Below are positions 27,134-36,454 of a DNA stretch of 64,000 nucleotides, one piece after another. The notes under the pieces were generated by a model. It had not been told where the DNA came from, did not search any database, and worked only from the letters and a program-made list of their open reading frames with translations. Each line of letters starts with the position of its first letter. The stretch's first letter is position 1. Source of the DNA: Thermoplasma sp. (GTDB taxonomy: Archaea; Thermoplasmatota; Thermoplasmata; Thermoplasmatales; Thermoplasmataceae); contig NZ_VYIJ01000002.1 in assembly GCF_008709555.1 (NCBI RefSeq), positions 62,001 to 126,000 of the forward strand. Reading direction: 5' to 3'. The translations under genes and the position numbers were made by a program.

Positions 27134-27952
27134 TCAGTATTGCATCAGACCTATGGAATATCCAAATGCCAGTGTATCTCCAGGATTCACGAGCCTTAGA
27201 CCTATACCATTGTTGAAGGCATCAACGGCGGACATCATGGGCTCAACAGCCACGGATATGCCTGCGGAGTATTTACCATTGTAGATCACGAAAAATGGCA
27301 TAGCCTGTCTCGAAATCTTCAATCTGGCATATCCCGTATCAAGAACTATATCGGAATCTGCGAAGAACTGATTATCGTATTCTTTTTTATAGCTATCATC
27401 GTCGAATGTTATCCTGTCCATCTTTCCGGTTGGGAAAGGTCCATCATACTCCATAAGCCAGGCCGTTTCAGGTTCAACTATCCTCCATCTGTCCTTGAAG
27501 AGAAAATATGGATGAAATCCGGCTGCTACAGGAGACCGCCGATCACCCACATTGCTGACAGAGATTTGACAGCTGTACGATTTCGACGTTATGCTGTGCG
27601 ATATTCTGACCTTTAGATCTGAAGGATAACCGACCCCTGCCTGGATATTCGCTTCCATAGTTAAAGAATCGTCCTTACTGGTCGTTACGGCTAATCTCTG
27701 GCCGAGGACAAGACCATGAATGCTGTTTTTTCCCTCATTTCTTGGAAGAGAGTAATTCCTGCCATCCAGCACATATTCTGCGTTTCTCACCCTGTTTGCA
27801 TACGGAAAAAGAAACGCCGATCCGTAATGTGTCGGAGAATCATCATAAGAGGGAAGTAATATATCGACGCCATCCAACTGAAGCGAAACCAGATGAGAAC
27901 CGATTTCAGACAGCAATGCCCTGCTTCCATCCGACGTTATTTCGATTGTCAT
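27134..27952 (-). CDS. Aldose 1-epimerase (mutarotase) family protein
   Basis: A 272-residue galactose-mutarotase-like protein. Substrate-binding and catalytic features are PYANRVRNAEYVLDG with Asn/Arg, NSIHGLV and AAGFHPYFLF with the conserved His residues, and the C-terminal VAVEPMMSAVDAFN carrying a Glu. It interconverts sugar anomers, fitting the glucose/galactose catabolism of this organism. It is the first gene of a pair with the eIF2B-like protein. Confidence 0.87.
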   Translation of the reverse strand: MTIEITSDGSRALLSEIGSHLVSLQLDGVDILLPSYDDSPTHYGSAFLFPYANRVRNAEYVLDGRNYSLPRNEGKNSIHGLVLGQRLAVTTSKDDSLTMEANIQAGVGYPSDLKVRISHSITSKSYSCQISVSNVGDRRSPVAAGFHPYFLFKDRWRIVEPETAWLMEYDGPFPTGKMDRITFDDDSYKKEYDNQFFADSDIVLDTGYARLKISRQAMPFFVIYNGKYSAGISVAVEPMMSAVDAFNNGIGLRLVNPGDTLAFGYSIGLMQY

Positions 27953-28084
27953 AAATAAGTCAAAGCTATACCGGATATAATACTTCGCGATTACGGATTA
28001 TTTAGATTTTAGGGCGATAAAACAAGATCGTCTGAACCGTACTGAATAACAGACGAATTAAATAAAACAGATCTGCCACGCGCT

Positions 28085-28354
28085 TCAGCGTGACAGGGTG
28101 ATCTCTATAGATGAAACGTTAGAACTGCCTCTCTCGCCCTGGAGGGTCTCAGTGTCTAGTTTTATCTCCTCGTATTTTGCGTCTGGAATGAATTTGTGCC
28201 TTGTGATCTCTGCAACATCCACTGCCTTGCTGATCGTCTTTCCACGTGCCTTTATTATTATCTTATTGGCGTTGTTGTTAAACTGGGTGACCACTGCAAG
28301 CACGTAGTTCATTGTCGGTTTCTTTCCTACAAAGATTATGTTCTCCTCTGCCAT
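28085..28354 (-). CDS. albA: Alba DNA/RNA-binding chromatin protein
   Basis: An 89-residue Alba protein. IIFVGKKPTMNYVLAVVTQFN carries the Lys/Lys pair of the nucleic-acid-binding face, then VTIKARG-like NKIIIKARGKTISKAVDVAEI follows. Alba is an abundant dimeric chromatin and RNA-binding protein. A TATA (TTATATATTAAG) lies about 34 nt before the ATG, giving a short leader. Confidence 0.96.
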   Translation of the reverse strand: MAEENIIFVGKKPTMNYVLAVVTQFNNNANKIIIKARGKTISKAVDVAEITRHKFIPDAKYEEIKLDTETLQGERGSSNVSSIEITLSR

Positions 28355-28570
28355 TTTTGATCACTACTGATACGGATTTCTGCTTAATATATAACAGTAT
28401 CGCAAATGAAAATTACCGGATGATCATGGACAATAACCATCATAGAAAAAACTGTTGATAAGCGCTTCGCAGATGCATTGGTGCCGGGATATCCCTGCCA
28501 TGCACTCATTTGATGGAGTTAGCGAAAGAAAATACATAATCAATATATTTCATTACTGCTATCTTTTATC

Positions 28571-29269
28571 ATGAGCAGAAAGACTGCCCTAATAATCGGG
28601 GCAAGTGAGACGTTTGGCTATTTCACGGCCAAAGATCTTCTGCAGAACGGCTTCAGGGTAACTATCAACGCCAGAAACAAGGAGAAACTGTCAAAAATCA
28701 AGAATGAACTCGAATCAAAGGGCGAAATCGATTATATTGCGGGTGATGTATCAGCCGAATCCACTATCAAATCCATAAGAGACCATTACAATGATTCAGG
28801 TATAGACGCGCTAATAATGGGTTTAGGAGGCTACGCATCGGACAGCATTAGGGATCCAACAAATATCAATGCGATGTTTGAGGATAACGTTATTCTTCCC
28901 TTCAACACGCTTTCGAAACTCCTCGATCTGATGGCGAACCCATCTTCAGTTGTCTTCATGAGCAGTGTGTACTCCAGCCTGATGGTCTCTGAGAATTCTT
29001 TCTCCTACTCTGGGAGCAAGGCAGCGCTGAACAGGATGGTTGCCTCAGCAGCGAAATCTCTGCTTAAAAACAGAATAAGAATAAACGCCGTGATCACGAC
29101 TTCAATGGAGGAAAAACCACATTCTGAAACGGATGTTCATTTCAATCCGGGCAAACAATCGATCGATCCGGATCTCGTGGCTATGGCCGTTGTATTCCTC
29201 GCCGGTGAGAGATCAATGGGGATAACCGGATCGGTCATAACCGTTGACCAGGGATTTTCCCTGAGATGA
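28571..29269 (+). CDS. Short-chain dehydrogenase/reductase
   Basis: A 232-residue SDR-fold oxidoreductase. The nucleotide loop is GASETFG (residues 10-16), a variation on GxxxGxG with the middle Gly replaced. DVSAESTI, LGGYAS (NNAG-like) and SSVYSSLM precede the catalytic YSGSK (Tyr-x3-Lys near 148). The C-terminal ITGSVITVDQGFSLR is typical. Substrate unknown. An ATATATTTC box lies about 28 nt before the ATG (leaderless). Convergent with the transporter gene. Confidence 0.88.
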   Translation: MSRKTALIIGASETFGYFTAKDLLQNGFRVTINARNKEKLSKIKNELESKGEIDYIAGDVSAESTIKSIRDHYNDSGIDALIMGLGGYASDSIRDPTNINAMFEDNVILPFNTLSKLLDLMANPSSVVFMSSVYSSLMVSENSFSYSGSKAALNRMVASAAKSLLKNRIRINAVITTSMEEKPHSETDVHFNPGKQSIDPDLVAMAVVFLAGERSMGITGSVITVDQGFSLR

Positions 29270-29284
29270 TGCGCCTGGATTATG

Positions 29285-30463
29285 TCATGCCCTGGCAGGC
29301 CTGGCGAGGAGGAAATATGAAACAGATCCGGATGCAAGAAGCAGAATGGAGACAGTTATCGTACCAATTAGCACATGTCCGCCCACTATCAGCATCGATC
29401 CAAGAAACACCGGTATGACTGCCACGCCAGCATTCGTAGCTACGCTGAACATTGCCGTTGAAAAACCTGCTTCTTCAGGGCGCGGGGAATAATACGTAAC
29501 GGATGTCATGGCCATCGACCAGTATGCGTTTCCGAAGAATCCGAAGAAGAAGTATGAGATCCCTATAATGGGAAGCGATTTTGAAAACTCGAGTGATACG
29601 GCCATCAGCACTCCAAAAACAAGAGTAAGTGATCCTGTGGAGATCAGTCCATATCTCAGGTTCTGGTTTCTGCCGAAGAGAGAGGGAAGTATCATAGCAC
29701 CGAGTGCGGATCCCAGGAAGGTCAGGCCGCCGAACAATCCTCCCACCTCGAGGGCAGTGGATTCGGTGAAGCCATGGAGCAGAAGCACGCTTGACGCTAT
29801 GCTTCCGAACATGACTGAAATGGCCGATATTGTCAATCCCACGTACCAATTCTTTATCATTCCCACCCTGAATACGCCCTTGAAGCTGCGCGAAGCATAG
29901 TAGTTAGGGAATTTTCCTGCAGACAGTAAAAGAAGGATCATCAACACGAATACGGCAATCGCTGGAAGCTCCAGGGTGATATTCAAAGGAACCGCAATGA
30001 GTATGTAAGGCGTAATAAGGGATCCAACGGCCATTCCAAGGAAGAGAGATCCAACACTCATGCCTATGATCGTGTGGCTTCTCCCTGCACCAAACACCTC
30101 GGCAATGCTTCCTACAGGAGCCATTGCGAGCGGATAACCCACTGCAGCCAAAATGGAAAACGCCAGGAAAGGCAGATAGCTGTGGAAGAATGGCCTCAAG
30201 GAAAGGCCAATAAACGTGAGTATGGCGGAGGCAATTATTGAATTCTTGACCCGTCCTCTGAATGAAAGATATCCTGCAAGCAGTCCGAATGCTACCATCG
30301 TATATCCATATGCAGAAACTATCAGGATCAGATCTGACGGTGATGATCTGGTCACAGATACGAGTTCAGGTATTATGGGGGCGATCATGAACCAGCCAAA
30401 ACCTATGAAGAACAGCAGCGCAATATAGAGGCTGAATATCCCATTAACCTTCAAGTCTTTCAC
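29285..30463 (-). CDS. Major facilitator superfamily transporter
   Basis: A 392-residue membrane protein with about 12 hydrophobic segments and an MFS layout: N-terminal helix, GLLAGYLSFRGRVK matching the loop 2-3 motif, and a long central loop before FKGVFRVGMIKNWYVG. Substrate is not evident. GTG start. It is convergent with the reductase gene and separated by about 150 nt from prephenate dehydratase upstream. Confidence 0.85.
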   Translation of the reverse strand: MKDLKVNGIFSLYIALLFFIGFGWFMIAPIIPELVSVTRSSPSDLILIVSAYGYTMVAFGLLAGYLSFRGRVKNSIIASAILTFIGLSLRPFFHSYLPFLAFSILAAVGYPLAMAPVGSIAEVFGAGRSHTIIGMSVGSLFLGMAVGSLITPYILIAVPLNITLELPAIAVFVLMILLLLSAGKFPNYYASRSFKGVFRVGMIKNWYVGLTISAISVMFGSIASSVLLLHGFTESTALEVGGLFGGLTFLGSALGAMILPSLFGRNQNLRYGLISTGSLTLVFGVLMAVSLEFSKSLPIIGISYFFFGFFGNAYWSMAMTSVTYYSPRPEEAGFSTAMFSVATNAGVAVIPVFLGSMLIVGGHVLIGTITVSILLLASGSVSYFLLARPARA

Positions 30464-30614
30464 CCGCAGATGCGTTTGATATGTCTGACAATAACAAGCT
30501 CAATGATTTCATGCTATCTACGATCGGTATTTGAATCTTTTCAGCGGTCGCCATGATATGCGCATTTTTTTGACGAAGCATGGTGGGCTGTTTGGCAGGA
30601 TGTGCAGCGATAGA

Positions 30615-31385
30615 TCAGAATGAACCCTTATACAGGATTTTCACCGATTGCTGCTTCATGGAGGCAAAAAGATCCTCATCGACCTCACCGGAAAATTCGA
30701 TATAGAAGTAGTATTTCCATACACTGTCTCTCAGCGGCCTGGAGTATATCATATTCATATTGATGCCTCTGTTTGCCAGAACCCCGATTAGACTGTGAAG
30801 CGAACCCGGTCTATCTGGAATTATGCACAGCATTACATGTCTTGACCCATCCTTCCTGTATTCCCTGCCTATGAGTACAAACCTTGTTATATTAGGCGTC
30901 GCAGGATCTATTCGATCCATATTGGATAGACCATATTCAATTGCGGCTTTCTTGGAACATAACGCTGCACCTGCCTCGTCCATGGATGCAAGCCTTGCAG
31001 CCTCTGATGTACTGTTTGTCCTTACGACTTCAAGATCTCCCATACTCTCCAGATAATCTTTCGCCTCTGCTATGGCGTGTGGATGAGAATACACCCTCCT
31101 GATCCTTCCTCTGTCACATTTTGATGCTAGAAATATCTCTATAGGGATCTCGACGGAGGCCATCACGTAAATATCCTCATATCTGAAGAGACCGTCCAAT
31201 GTCTCATTGACAGGCCCCTCAATGCTGTTTTCCACGGGAACTACACCATAACCTTCGTTCATGGAAACCCTTTTGAATATGGCGCTTATCGATCTTTCGG
31301 GCTTAAGATCGGATCCGAATCTCTCCGCGGCTTCATGCGAGAAACTCCCTGGTGGACCGAGATAAAATACGACTGAGATCTTCAT
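30615..31385 (-). CDS. pheA: Prephenate dehydratase
   Basis: A 256-residue monofunctional prephenate dehydratase with C-terminal ACT domain, converting prephenate to phenylpyruvate in phenylalanine synthesis. Motifs: FYLGPPGSFSHEAA at the start, GVVPVENSIEG, ITRFVLIGR (TRF motif of the catalytic domain), and the ACT domain GSLHSLIGVLANRGINMNMIYSRPLR that normally binds Phe for feedback control. Two tandem ATG codons exist; the upstream one at 31388 uses the last base of tRNA-Leu, so the second at 31385 is chosen. Confidence 0.95.
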   Translation of the reverse strand: MKISVVFYLGPPGSFSHEAAERFGSDLKPERSISAIFKRVSMNEGYGVVPVENSIEGPVNETLDGLFRYEDIYVMASVEIPIEIFLASKCDRGRIRRVYSHPHAIAEAKDYLESMGDLEVVRTNSTSEAARLASMDEAGAALCSKKAAIEYGLSNMDRIDPATPNITRFVLIGREYRKDGSRHVMLCIIPDRPGSLHSLIGVLANRGINMNMIYSRPLRDSVWKYYFYIEFSGEVDEDLFASMKQQSVKILYKGSF

Positions 31386-31387
31386 CA

Positions 31388-31472
31388 TGCGAGGGGCGGG
31401 ATTTGAACCCGCGAACCCCTTCGGGACAGGATCTTAAGTCCTGCACTGTTGGCCTGGCTTAGTTACCCTCGC
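31388..31472 (-). tRNA. tRNA-Leu (TAA)
   Basis: An 85-nt type II tRNA with a long variable arm. Acceptor GCGAGGG/CCCTCGC, discriminator A at 31388, anticodon stem CAGGA/TCCTG around CTTAAGA (anticodon TAA), variable arm about CCCGAAGGGG, T arm GCGGG/CCCGC with TTCAAAT. CCA is not encoded. Its last base is the A of an ATG that opens the prephenate dehydratase frame. Confidence 0.95.
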
Positions 31473-31612
31473 GTTTCTGCGATGCAACCACGAGATAATA
31501 ATCTTTCCAGTTTCGATGAAACGAGATCTTTCAGGCGATTCTCAAATCACACGTCGAGATTGCCTGTTATCATACTCAGGAATATTAATATCCAATAACC
31601 ATATGAGGTTGC

Positions 31613-31891
31613 ATGGCATTTCCTGGTGGTAATTTTCCAACAGATGGAGAACTTGTCGAGTTTGAGACAGAGGAGGAACCAAAGTGGATCACGGTGAAGC
31701 TGAAGGATGGATCCGTGCTCCAGATAAAGATGGAAATAGTGTCTATTCTCAGAAATGGAAATGATCCTAACACCGGGATACCGAATTACATGATACAGGC
31801 AACGAACATCATAAGATTGGTGAAGGTTCCAAAAGAACTCATAGTGAAACCGAAGAAGGGTAACGAACAGGGTGGCCAGCTATACAGATGA
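31613..31891 (+). CDS. Conserved hypothetical small protein
   Basis: A 92-residue protein with no recognised family. It is mixed charge: an acidic N-terminal part (GELVEFETEEEPKW) then beta-rich ITVKLKDGSVLQIKMEIVSIL and a basic tail (KELIVKPKKGNEQGG). The alternation suggests a small beta-barrel, possibly nucleic-acid or protein binding. No signal peptide. A GAGGTTGC ribosome site is 2-8 nt upstream of the ATG. It is divergent from tRNA-Leu and convergent with PCNA. Confidence 0.75.
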   Translation: MAFPGGNFPTDGELVEFETEEEPKWITVKLKDGSVLQIKMEIVSILRNGNDPNTGIPNYMIQATNIIRLVKVPKELIVKPKKGNEQGGQLYR

Positions 31892-31969
31892 TGCCTTAAT
31901 TTCATCATGAAATAACGATAATAATAAATCTAAAGATCGCCATTTCCTAAGTCAATAAAGAAGATGGTT

Positions 31970-32710
31970 TTACTGTTCCATCCTCGGTGCGAGCAGGAAC
32001 AGCCCCTTTATCTTGGCGTCTGGGTTCTGATCCAGGTAAAACTCCACAGAAAGTGGATAATCATCCCTGAAACTCAATTTCAGAGAATCTGTTGAAGACA
32101 CTGCCTTTATGAATTTCAGCAGATATTCGAGCGGATATGAGCTCTTGATGGTGGTATTGCAAGACATATCCGTTATCATGTCCTTTGGCAGGATCATCTC
32201 TGATTCCTCTGATTCGGAGTGCGAATAGGCTTTGAAACCCTCAGGAGACAGCGTGAATCTTATGGAATCTGATATATCTTCGGCAGCCCTCAGACCCCTC
32301 TCGAAATCTGACTTTCTCACGACAGCATAGTACTCAGACGTTATGTTGGGTATTTTTGGAGTTACGATCGTTGATGGATCGAGAAGAGAAATGCTCTTAT
32401 TGATCGTACCAAGCTCAAACTTGAGCTTCTCACCATCCTTGGTTATGCCCACATTCTCTGAGGAACTGGCCAGCCTTATCACTGACTTGAGCCTGTCTAT
32501 GTCCAGTGCTATCTCCTCCTGCCCGTCCGTGTGAAACTCAACGAACGCTTCCTTTGGCACCTCCAGCCTTATCATGGCAACATGTGCAGGATCCACTGCG
32601 GTCACATTCATACCGCTGTCATCAACCCTGAACTTTGCCTCTGATACTATTGTACTGAGTAAATCCGTTATCTCCTTGAGATTTTTAACCGAAAGGTTCA
32701 GCCTAATCAT
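31970..32710 (-). CDS. pcn: DNA polymerase sliding clamp (PCNA)
   Basis: A 246-residue PCNA. The interdomain and conserved segments are DDSGMNVTAVDPAHVAMIRLEV, the central loop, and the C-terminal LSVEFYLDQ and LFLLAPRMEQ (LAPR.E is the family C-terminal motif). It forms the trimeric clamp for PolB and other partners with PIP boxes. The start is set at the ATG of MIRLNLSVKN; the 25 in-frame residues upstream do not resemble PCNA. It follows the MoxR/DUF58 cluster by 180 nt on the same strand. Confidence 0.95.
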   Translation of the reverse strand: MIRLNLSVKNLKEITDLLSTIVSEAKFRVDDSGMNVTAVDPAHVAMIRLEVPKEAFVEFHTDGQEEIALDIDRLKSVIRLASSSENVGITKDGEKLKFELGTINKSISLLDPSTIVTPKIPNITSEYYAVVRKSDFERGLRAAEDISDSIRFTLSPEGFKAYSHSESEESEMILPKDMITDMSCNTTIKSSYPLEYLLKFIKAVSSTDSLKLSFRDDYPLSVEFYLDQNPDAKIKGLFLLAPRMEQ

Positions 32711-32890
32711 ATCACAACACCATTCAGCGTCTGTTCCGCTTATTCTCAATATATTCTCGCCAGGCACCAGGAACACATGCCCCATGTGTAGGCGTCTTCA
32801 CAGATCTATACGGATGATCAACCGCAAAAACAGATAATGCTACGAGATATAAATTTTTGTTTCAGCATGGGGGCACGGCCGCTGAAGACT

Positions 32891-33727
32891 CTATGTTTCA
32901 GTATCGGCCTTTCTTTCTGGATCCGTGCGTATGATCGCATATATCATGGCGACGATCACGATCGCTATTGCCAGAAACTGGAGAGAGAGCCGTGACATAA
33001 CGGTTATGAAGTAGAAGGCAGCAGTCCCCAGTATGGAACCATAGAGTATTGAATATGCAAAAGAGTTCGATCTGTCTATGGATCTGTTGCCATTCCGGTA
33101 TGAGGCCACGATGATGGATATCATCGACACAACAAAACCTGCTATAAGATAGGTATTTATGGGAATGCTGAAGGTGGCCAGCGGTAGGCTGAATTCATAA
33201 CCATAGACGATGAGGGTATAGAGAGCCTCATACTCCATAAGCTCAACGTATATATATAAAGTGAAGAACGGATATCCGGTCTGGTTGAACACTATCAATG
33301 CGGCGATCATGTCCAGAAACGTGAGCGTGGAGAAAGCCATCAGCGTTATGACTGAATAGAGTTTTTTCGCAAATAAACCCTCAAGCAGCGTCACTATGCC
33401 TATGACAAGGGTGACGGACACCATAAATGGTTTATCTATCGGTGTACCCAGGATCAGGTATCTGTGAGGTATGCTCCCCGTTGAAGCGGCCAGCCATATG
33501 ATGACCGATGACACAGCAATCAGCAGTGCCACAGGGTAGACGAGACTTCGGTACATCCGTCCGATAAATCTTCTGATGATTGGAAGGAAGGCAAACAGGA
33601 ATAGAATGAACGGATCAGCGTATGAATAGATGCGTGGCAGCACGTATATAGCCATGAATATCGGGGGCAGCATTACACCGGTATTGATCACAATCCCAGT
33701 GATCGAATCCATATTTGCGTTTCCCAT
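32891..33727 (-). CDS. Membrane protein of the MoxR/DUF58 cluster
   Basis: A 278-residue integral membrane protein with about eight hydrophobic segments and short polar loops. No characterised family is recognised. It is the last of six same-strand genes that abut or overlap, directly after the DUF58 gene with zero gap, so it belongs to that operon. Membrane location suggests an anchor or a channel for the complex; this is inference. Confidence 0.75.
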   Translation of the reverse strand: MGNANMDSITGIVINTGVMLPPIFMAIYVLPRIYSYADPFILFLFAFLPIIRRFIGRMYRSLVYPVALLIAVSSVIIWLAASTGSIPHRYLILGTPIDKPFMVSVTLVIGIVTLLEGLFAKKLYSVITLMAFSTLTFLDMIAALIVFNQTGYPFFTLYIYVELMEYEALYTLIVYGYEFSLPLATFSIPINTYLIAGFVVSMISIIVASYRNGNRSIDRSNSFAYSILYGSILGTAAFYFITVMSRLSLQFLAIAIVIVAMIYAIIRTDPERKADTET

Positions 33728-35029
33728 TCACTCACCTATATTGTTCATCTTGGCATAGAGGTATGAGGAGACGAGCTTTCTGTATGCATCGCGAGAGCCA
33801 ACGATTTCTGTTCTGAAACCAAGGCTTCTAAGTATCTCCCTCTTCCTGTCAACGATGCTACGCTGCTTGTGGAAGAGCGTGGCTCTGAGCGTACGGTTCT
33901 CTTCACCTGTCACAACGAAATCATACGGATTTACCACGAAGAACATTGCCTTATATGATCCGATAATATCTCTGACGGATACTGGATCTTCGCCGTATTC
34001 GAATGAGCTTATGACGAATATCATGGTTGTCTTCTTGATCTTCCTCCTTAGGAAATCAATAGAATACCGCATTGAAAAGGACCCTGAAGGCCTGATGTCA
34101 GATATGACCTTCTGCAGATTTTCGATGGGGGTAGCAGTACGTTCCGGTGGAATGAAGATGTTTATGTCAGAGGATGATATGAAATAACCCACACCATCCT
34201 GGTTCTTCCTGATCTTATATGACGTCTTTATAACATCAGCCATTATGGAGTCAAACATTCTCTTCCCATCGTGGCCCTGATTCATTCCGTTTCCATAGTC
34301 TATCAGGAAGATCACGTCCATTATGCGCTCCTCCTCCATCTGTTTGACATAAAGATCGTCGCCCTTTGTTCGTCCGATCATTGACCATGCCACGTACCTT
34401 ATCTCATCACCGGGAACGTATTCCCTCAGGGTCAGAAAATCATATCCCTGGCCGGCCTTCTTGTTGTAGTGTATTCCAGTATAATACAGCATATTGCTTA
34501 TCCTCTCGCTCCTTGCAGCCATTATCTCGCTCAGAGCTGGCGCAACCTTCAGATCTATGGTTCTTGATACCTCGGCCCTCTCAATGGCAAACCTCATTCC
34601 GTCCTCGGTGTATACCGATACTGGGCCAAGCCTGTATCTGCCTATTGTGTTCGGTGTCACGATGAATTTCCTGACCACCCTCTCAAATGGTTTCAGGGCA
34701 AGAAAGCCCTCGAAATCACCGGCCATCCTGAATGTGTCCGATGAATAAACGTAATAATGAAACGATAGCGGTGAATTGTTCTGATTCAGGAATGCGATGG
34801 TGAACTCCTTTGGAGAGAATTTCCTGGCCTTCTCGTTCTCAGCCGATATCTCTACTTCAACGTTCCTGACCTTTCTTGCAGTTGTCAGATTGAAGATAAG
34901 GATATCTGATGAGAACACGAAGAAAAGTATTATGGAGAATATGATGTAGTATTTGTATCCCAGAAGTATCGATTCGAATATGTTGTATATGGACGCACTC
35001 AGTATCAGATAGCCAGCCTTTCTGATCAT
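33728..35029 (-). CDS. DUF58 protein with vWA-like region
   Basis: A 433-residue protein. Two hydrophobic segments near the N-terminus (about residues 8-48), a beta-rich domain, then the DUF58 signature DFLTLREYVPGDEIRYVAWSMIGRTKGDDLYVKQME and a von Willebrand A-type fold with IFLIDYGNGMNQG (a DxGxSM-like metal site). DUF58 proteins work with MoxR ATPases as membrane-attached assembly or chaperone systems. It overlaps moxR by 4 nt. Confidence 0.88.
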   Translation of the reverse strand: MIRKAGYLILSASIYNIFESILLGYKYYIIFSIILFFVFSSDILIFNLTTARKVRNVEVEISAENEKARKFSPKEFTIAFLNQNNSPLSFHYYVYSSDTFRMAGDFEGFLALKPFERVVRKFIVTPNTIGRYRLGPVSVYTEDGMRFAIERAEVSRTIDLKVAPALSEIMAARSERISNMLYYTGIHYNKKAGQGYDFLTLREYVPGDEIRYVAWSMIGRTKGDDLYVKQMEEERIMDVIFLIDYGNGMNQGHDGKRMFDSIMADVIKTSYKIRKNQDGVGYFISSSDINIFIPPERTATPIENLQKVISDIRPSGSFSMRYSIDFLRRKIKKTTMIFVISSFEYGEDPVSVRDIIGSYKAMFFVVNPYDFVVTGEENRTLRATLFHKQRSIVDRKREILRSLGFRTEIVGSRDAYRKLVSSYLYAKMNNIGE

Positions 35030-35985
35030 TTCGGAACCGGAACCTCTGAGAGAACACGGTCTATTATCCTCTTCACTATAAGCTTCGGATCATCTGTTTC
35101 GTCCATTATTGCCTCTGGCTTCAGTATCAGCCTGTGGTTCAGGATCTCGAATGCCATGAATGTTATATCCTCTGGTATAACGTAACTTCTGCCGCTTATC
35201 AGGGCATTGGCCCTTGCGGCCTTCATGTACTTCGCGGTTGTTCTTGGGCTGGCACCCAGGTAGACAAGATCGTTCTCACGCGTACGCCTCATCAGATCGA
35301 CAAGGTACTGCTTTATCTCATCTGCAATGTAAACGTTGTCAACCTGCGACCTGAATTCTATTATCTCGTCAGGCATAAGAACAAGCGATGGATCCTCGTA
35401 CTTGCCGATGGAATTCAATATACTGAGTTCGTCCTCTCTGCTCGGATACTCAAGGTAGTACCTGAACAGGAAACGGTCCATCAGCGCCTCTGCAAGCGGA
35501 AATGTCCCTTCCTGTTCTATCGGGTTCTGAGTCGCTATGACAAAGAATGGCTTTGGCAGGCTGTGCGTTTCTCCGCCTATGGTCACCTGGGTCTCCTCCA
35601 TTGCTTCGAGCAGAGCCGACTGAACCTTTGGAGGTGTCCTGTTTATCTCATCCGCCAGCACAACATTGGCAAATATGGGACCCTCCTTGAACTCCATCTT
35701 CCTAGATTCTATATTGAACATTATGGTTCCGGTGACATCAGACGGAAGCATGTCAGGTGTGAACTGTATCCTCCTGAACTTCATCTTCGTATGCCTGGCA
35801 AACTCATTGGCCAGCATGGTCTTTGCGAGCCCTGGAACTCCCTCCATCAGCAGATGATTGCCTGTCAGAAGCGCTATGAACATGAAGCGCACTATCCTTC
35901 TGGATCCTATGACTCGCTTACCTATGCTCTCCTCTATACTTATCACGGTATTTCTCAGATTCTCAAGATCCTCTATAACTTCCAT
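35026..35985 (-). CDS. MoxR-family AAA+ ATPase
   Basis: A 319-residue MoxR ATPase. Walker A region is LLMEGVPGLAKTM, Walker B is VVLADEINRTPPKVQSALLEAMEE, sensor 1 is FFVIATQNPIEQEGTFPLAEALMDRF, and the lid has LVYLGASPRTTAKYMKAARANAL. It presumably remodels vWA-domain partners. The ATG at 35985 is chosen over a GTG at 35994 because GGTGAGG is 2-8 nt upstream. It overlaps the preceding gene by about 22 nt and the DUF58 gene by 4 nt. Confidence 0.92.
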   Translation of the reverse strand: MEVIEDLENLRNTVISIEESIGKRVIGSRRIVRFMFIALLTGNHLLMEGVPGLAKTMLANEFARHTKMKFRRIQFTPDMLPSDVTGTIMFNIESRKMEFKEGPIFANVVLADEINRTPPKVQSALLEAMEETQVTIGGETHSLPKPFFVIATQNPIEQEGTFPLAEALMDRFLFRYYLEYPSREDELSILNSIGKYEDPSLVLMPDEIIEFRSQVDNVYIADEIKQYLVDLMRRTRENDLVYLGASPRTTAKYMKAARANALISGRSYVIPEDITFMAFEILNHRLILKPEAIMDETDDPKLIVKRIIDRVLSEVPVPK

Positions 35986-36454
35986 AATCCTCACCCAGGA
36001 TCAGCTTATCCAGCTTCATCTTGCTGAGCTGATCATATATCCTGGCTATTTCGGAAAAGATGCGATCCCTCTCTTCCTTTGCCCTCTTTCTCCTCCTTCT
36101 GCTTGGGGAATTGAGCCTGTTGGTGTATTTTCTGTACAGCTTCATATAATACCTGTATTCTTCTACAAGGCCCTTCACCGACTCAAAGTCCTTTTCCACC
36201 TTCGACAGGTAGTAGTCTATATCGTTATCCCTGACGTGCGGATATTCCTGGTTTATATAGTTGGCAGGAACATCAAAAAGCTCCTTCTTCTGGTTGTCCG
36301 TTGGGTAATCATCCGGTACTGCACGTTTTGCATAGTGCCTTACAACAAAAACCATGATGAATAGCATCAGAGCTGGTATGAGAAAACGGAATATGACCAG
36401 GGGATAGGCTATTATGTTCGAGAACATGGTACTAAGTATTGACACTTCCATCAT
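35963..36454 (-). CDS. Single-pass membrane protein with basic tail (MoxR cluster)
   Basis: A 163-residue protein with one N-terminal membrane segment (IIAYPLVIFRFLIPALMLF), then a charged cytoplasmic domain with coiled-coil character (DYYLSKVEKDFESVKGLVEEY) and a dense basic patch (SRRRRKRAKEERDR). No family recognised. The gene overlaps both neighbours. It is probably a component of the MoxR/DUF58 assembly. Confidence 0.7.
   Translation of the reverse strand: MMEVSILSTMFSNIIAYPLVIFRFLIPALMLFIMVFVVRHYAKRAVPDDYPTDNQKKELFDVPANYINQEYPHVRDNDIDYYLSKVEKDFESVKGLVEEYRYYMKLYRKYTNRLNSPSRRRRKRAKEERDRIFSEIARIYDQLSKMKLDKLILGEDYGSYRGS

Noticed and set aside
32711..32785. 25-residue N-terminal extension of PCNA
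   Set aside because: PCNA family sequence starts at MIRLNLSVKN; the extension is not similar to any clamp.
35134..36027. 297-residue plus-strand frame over moxR
   Set aside because: It is antisense to a well-defined MoxR ATPase and shows no conserved motif.
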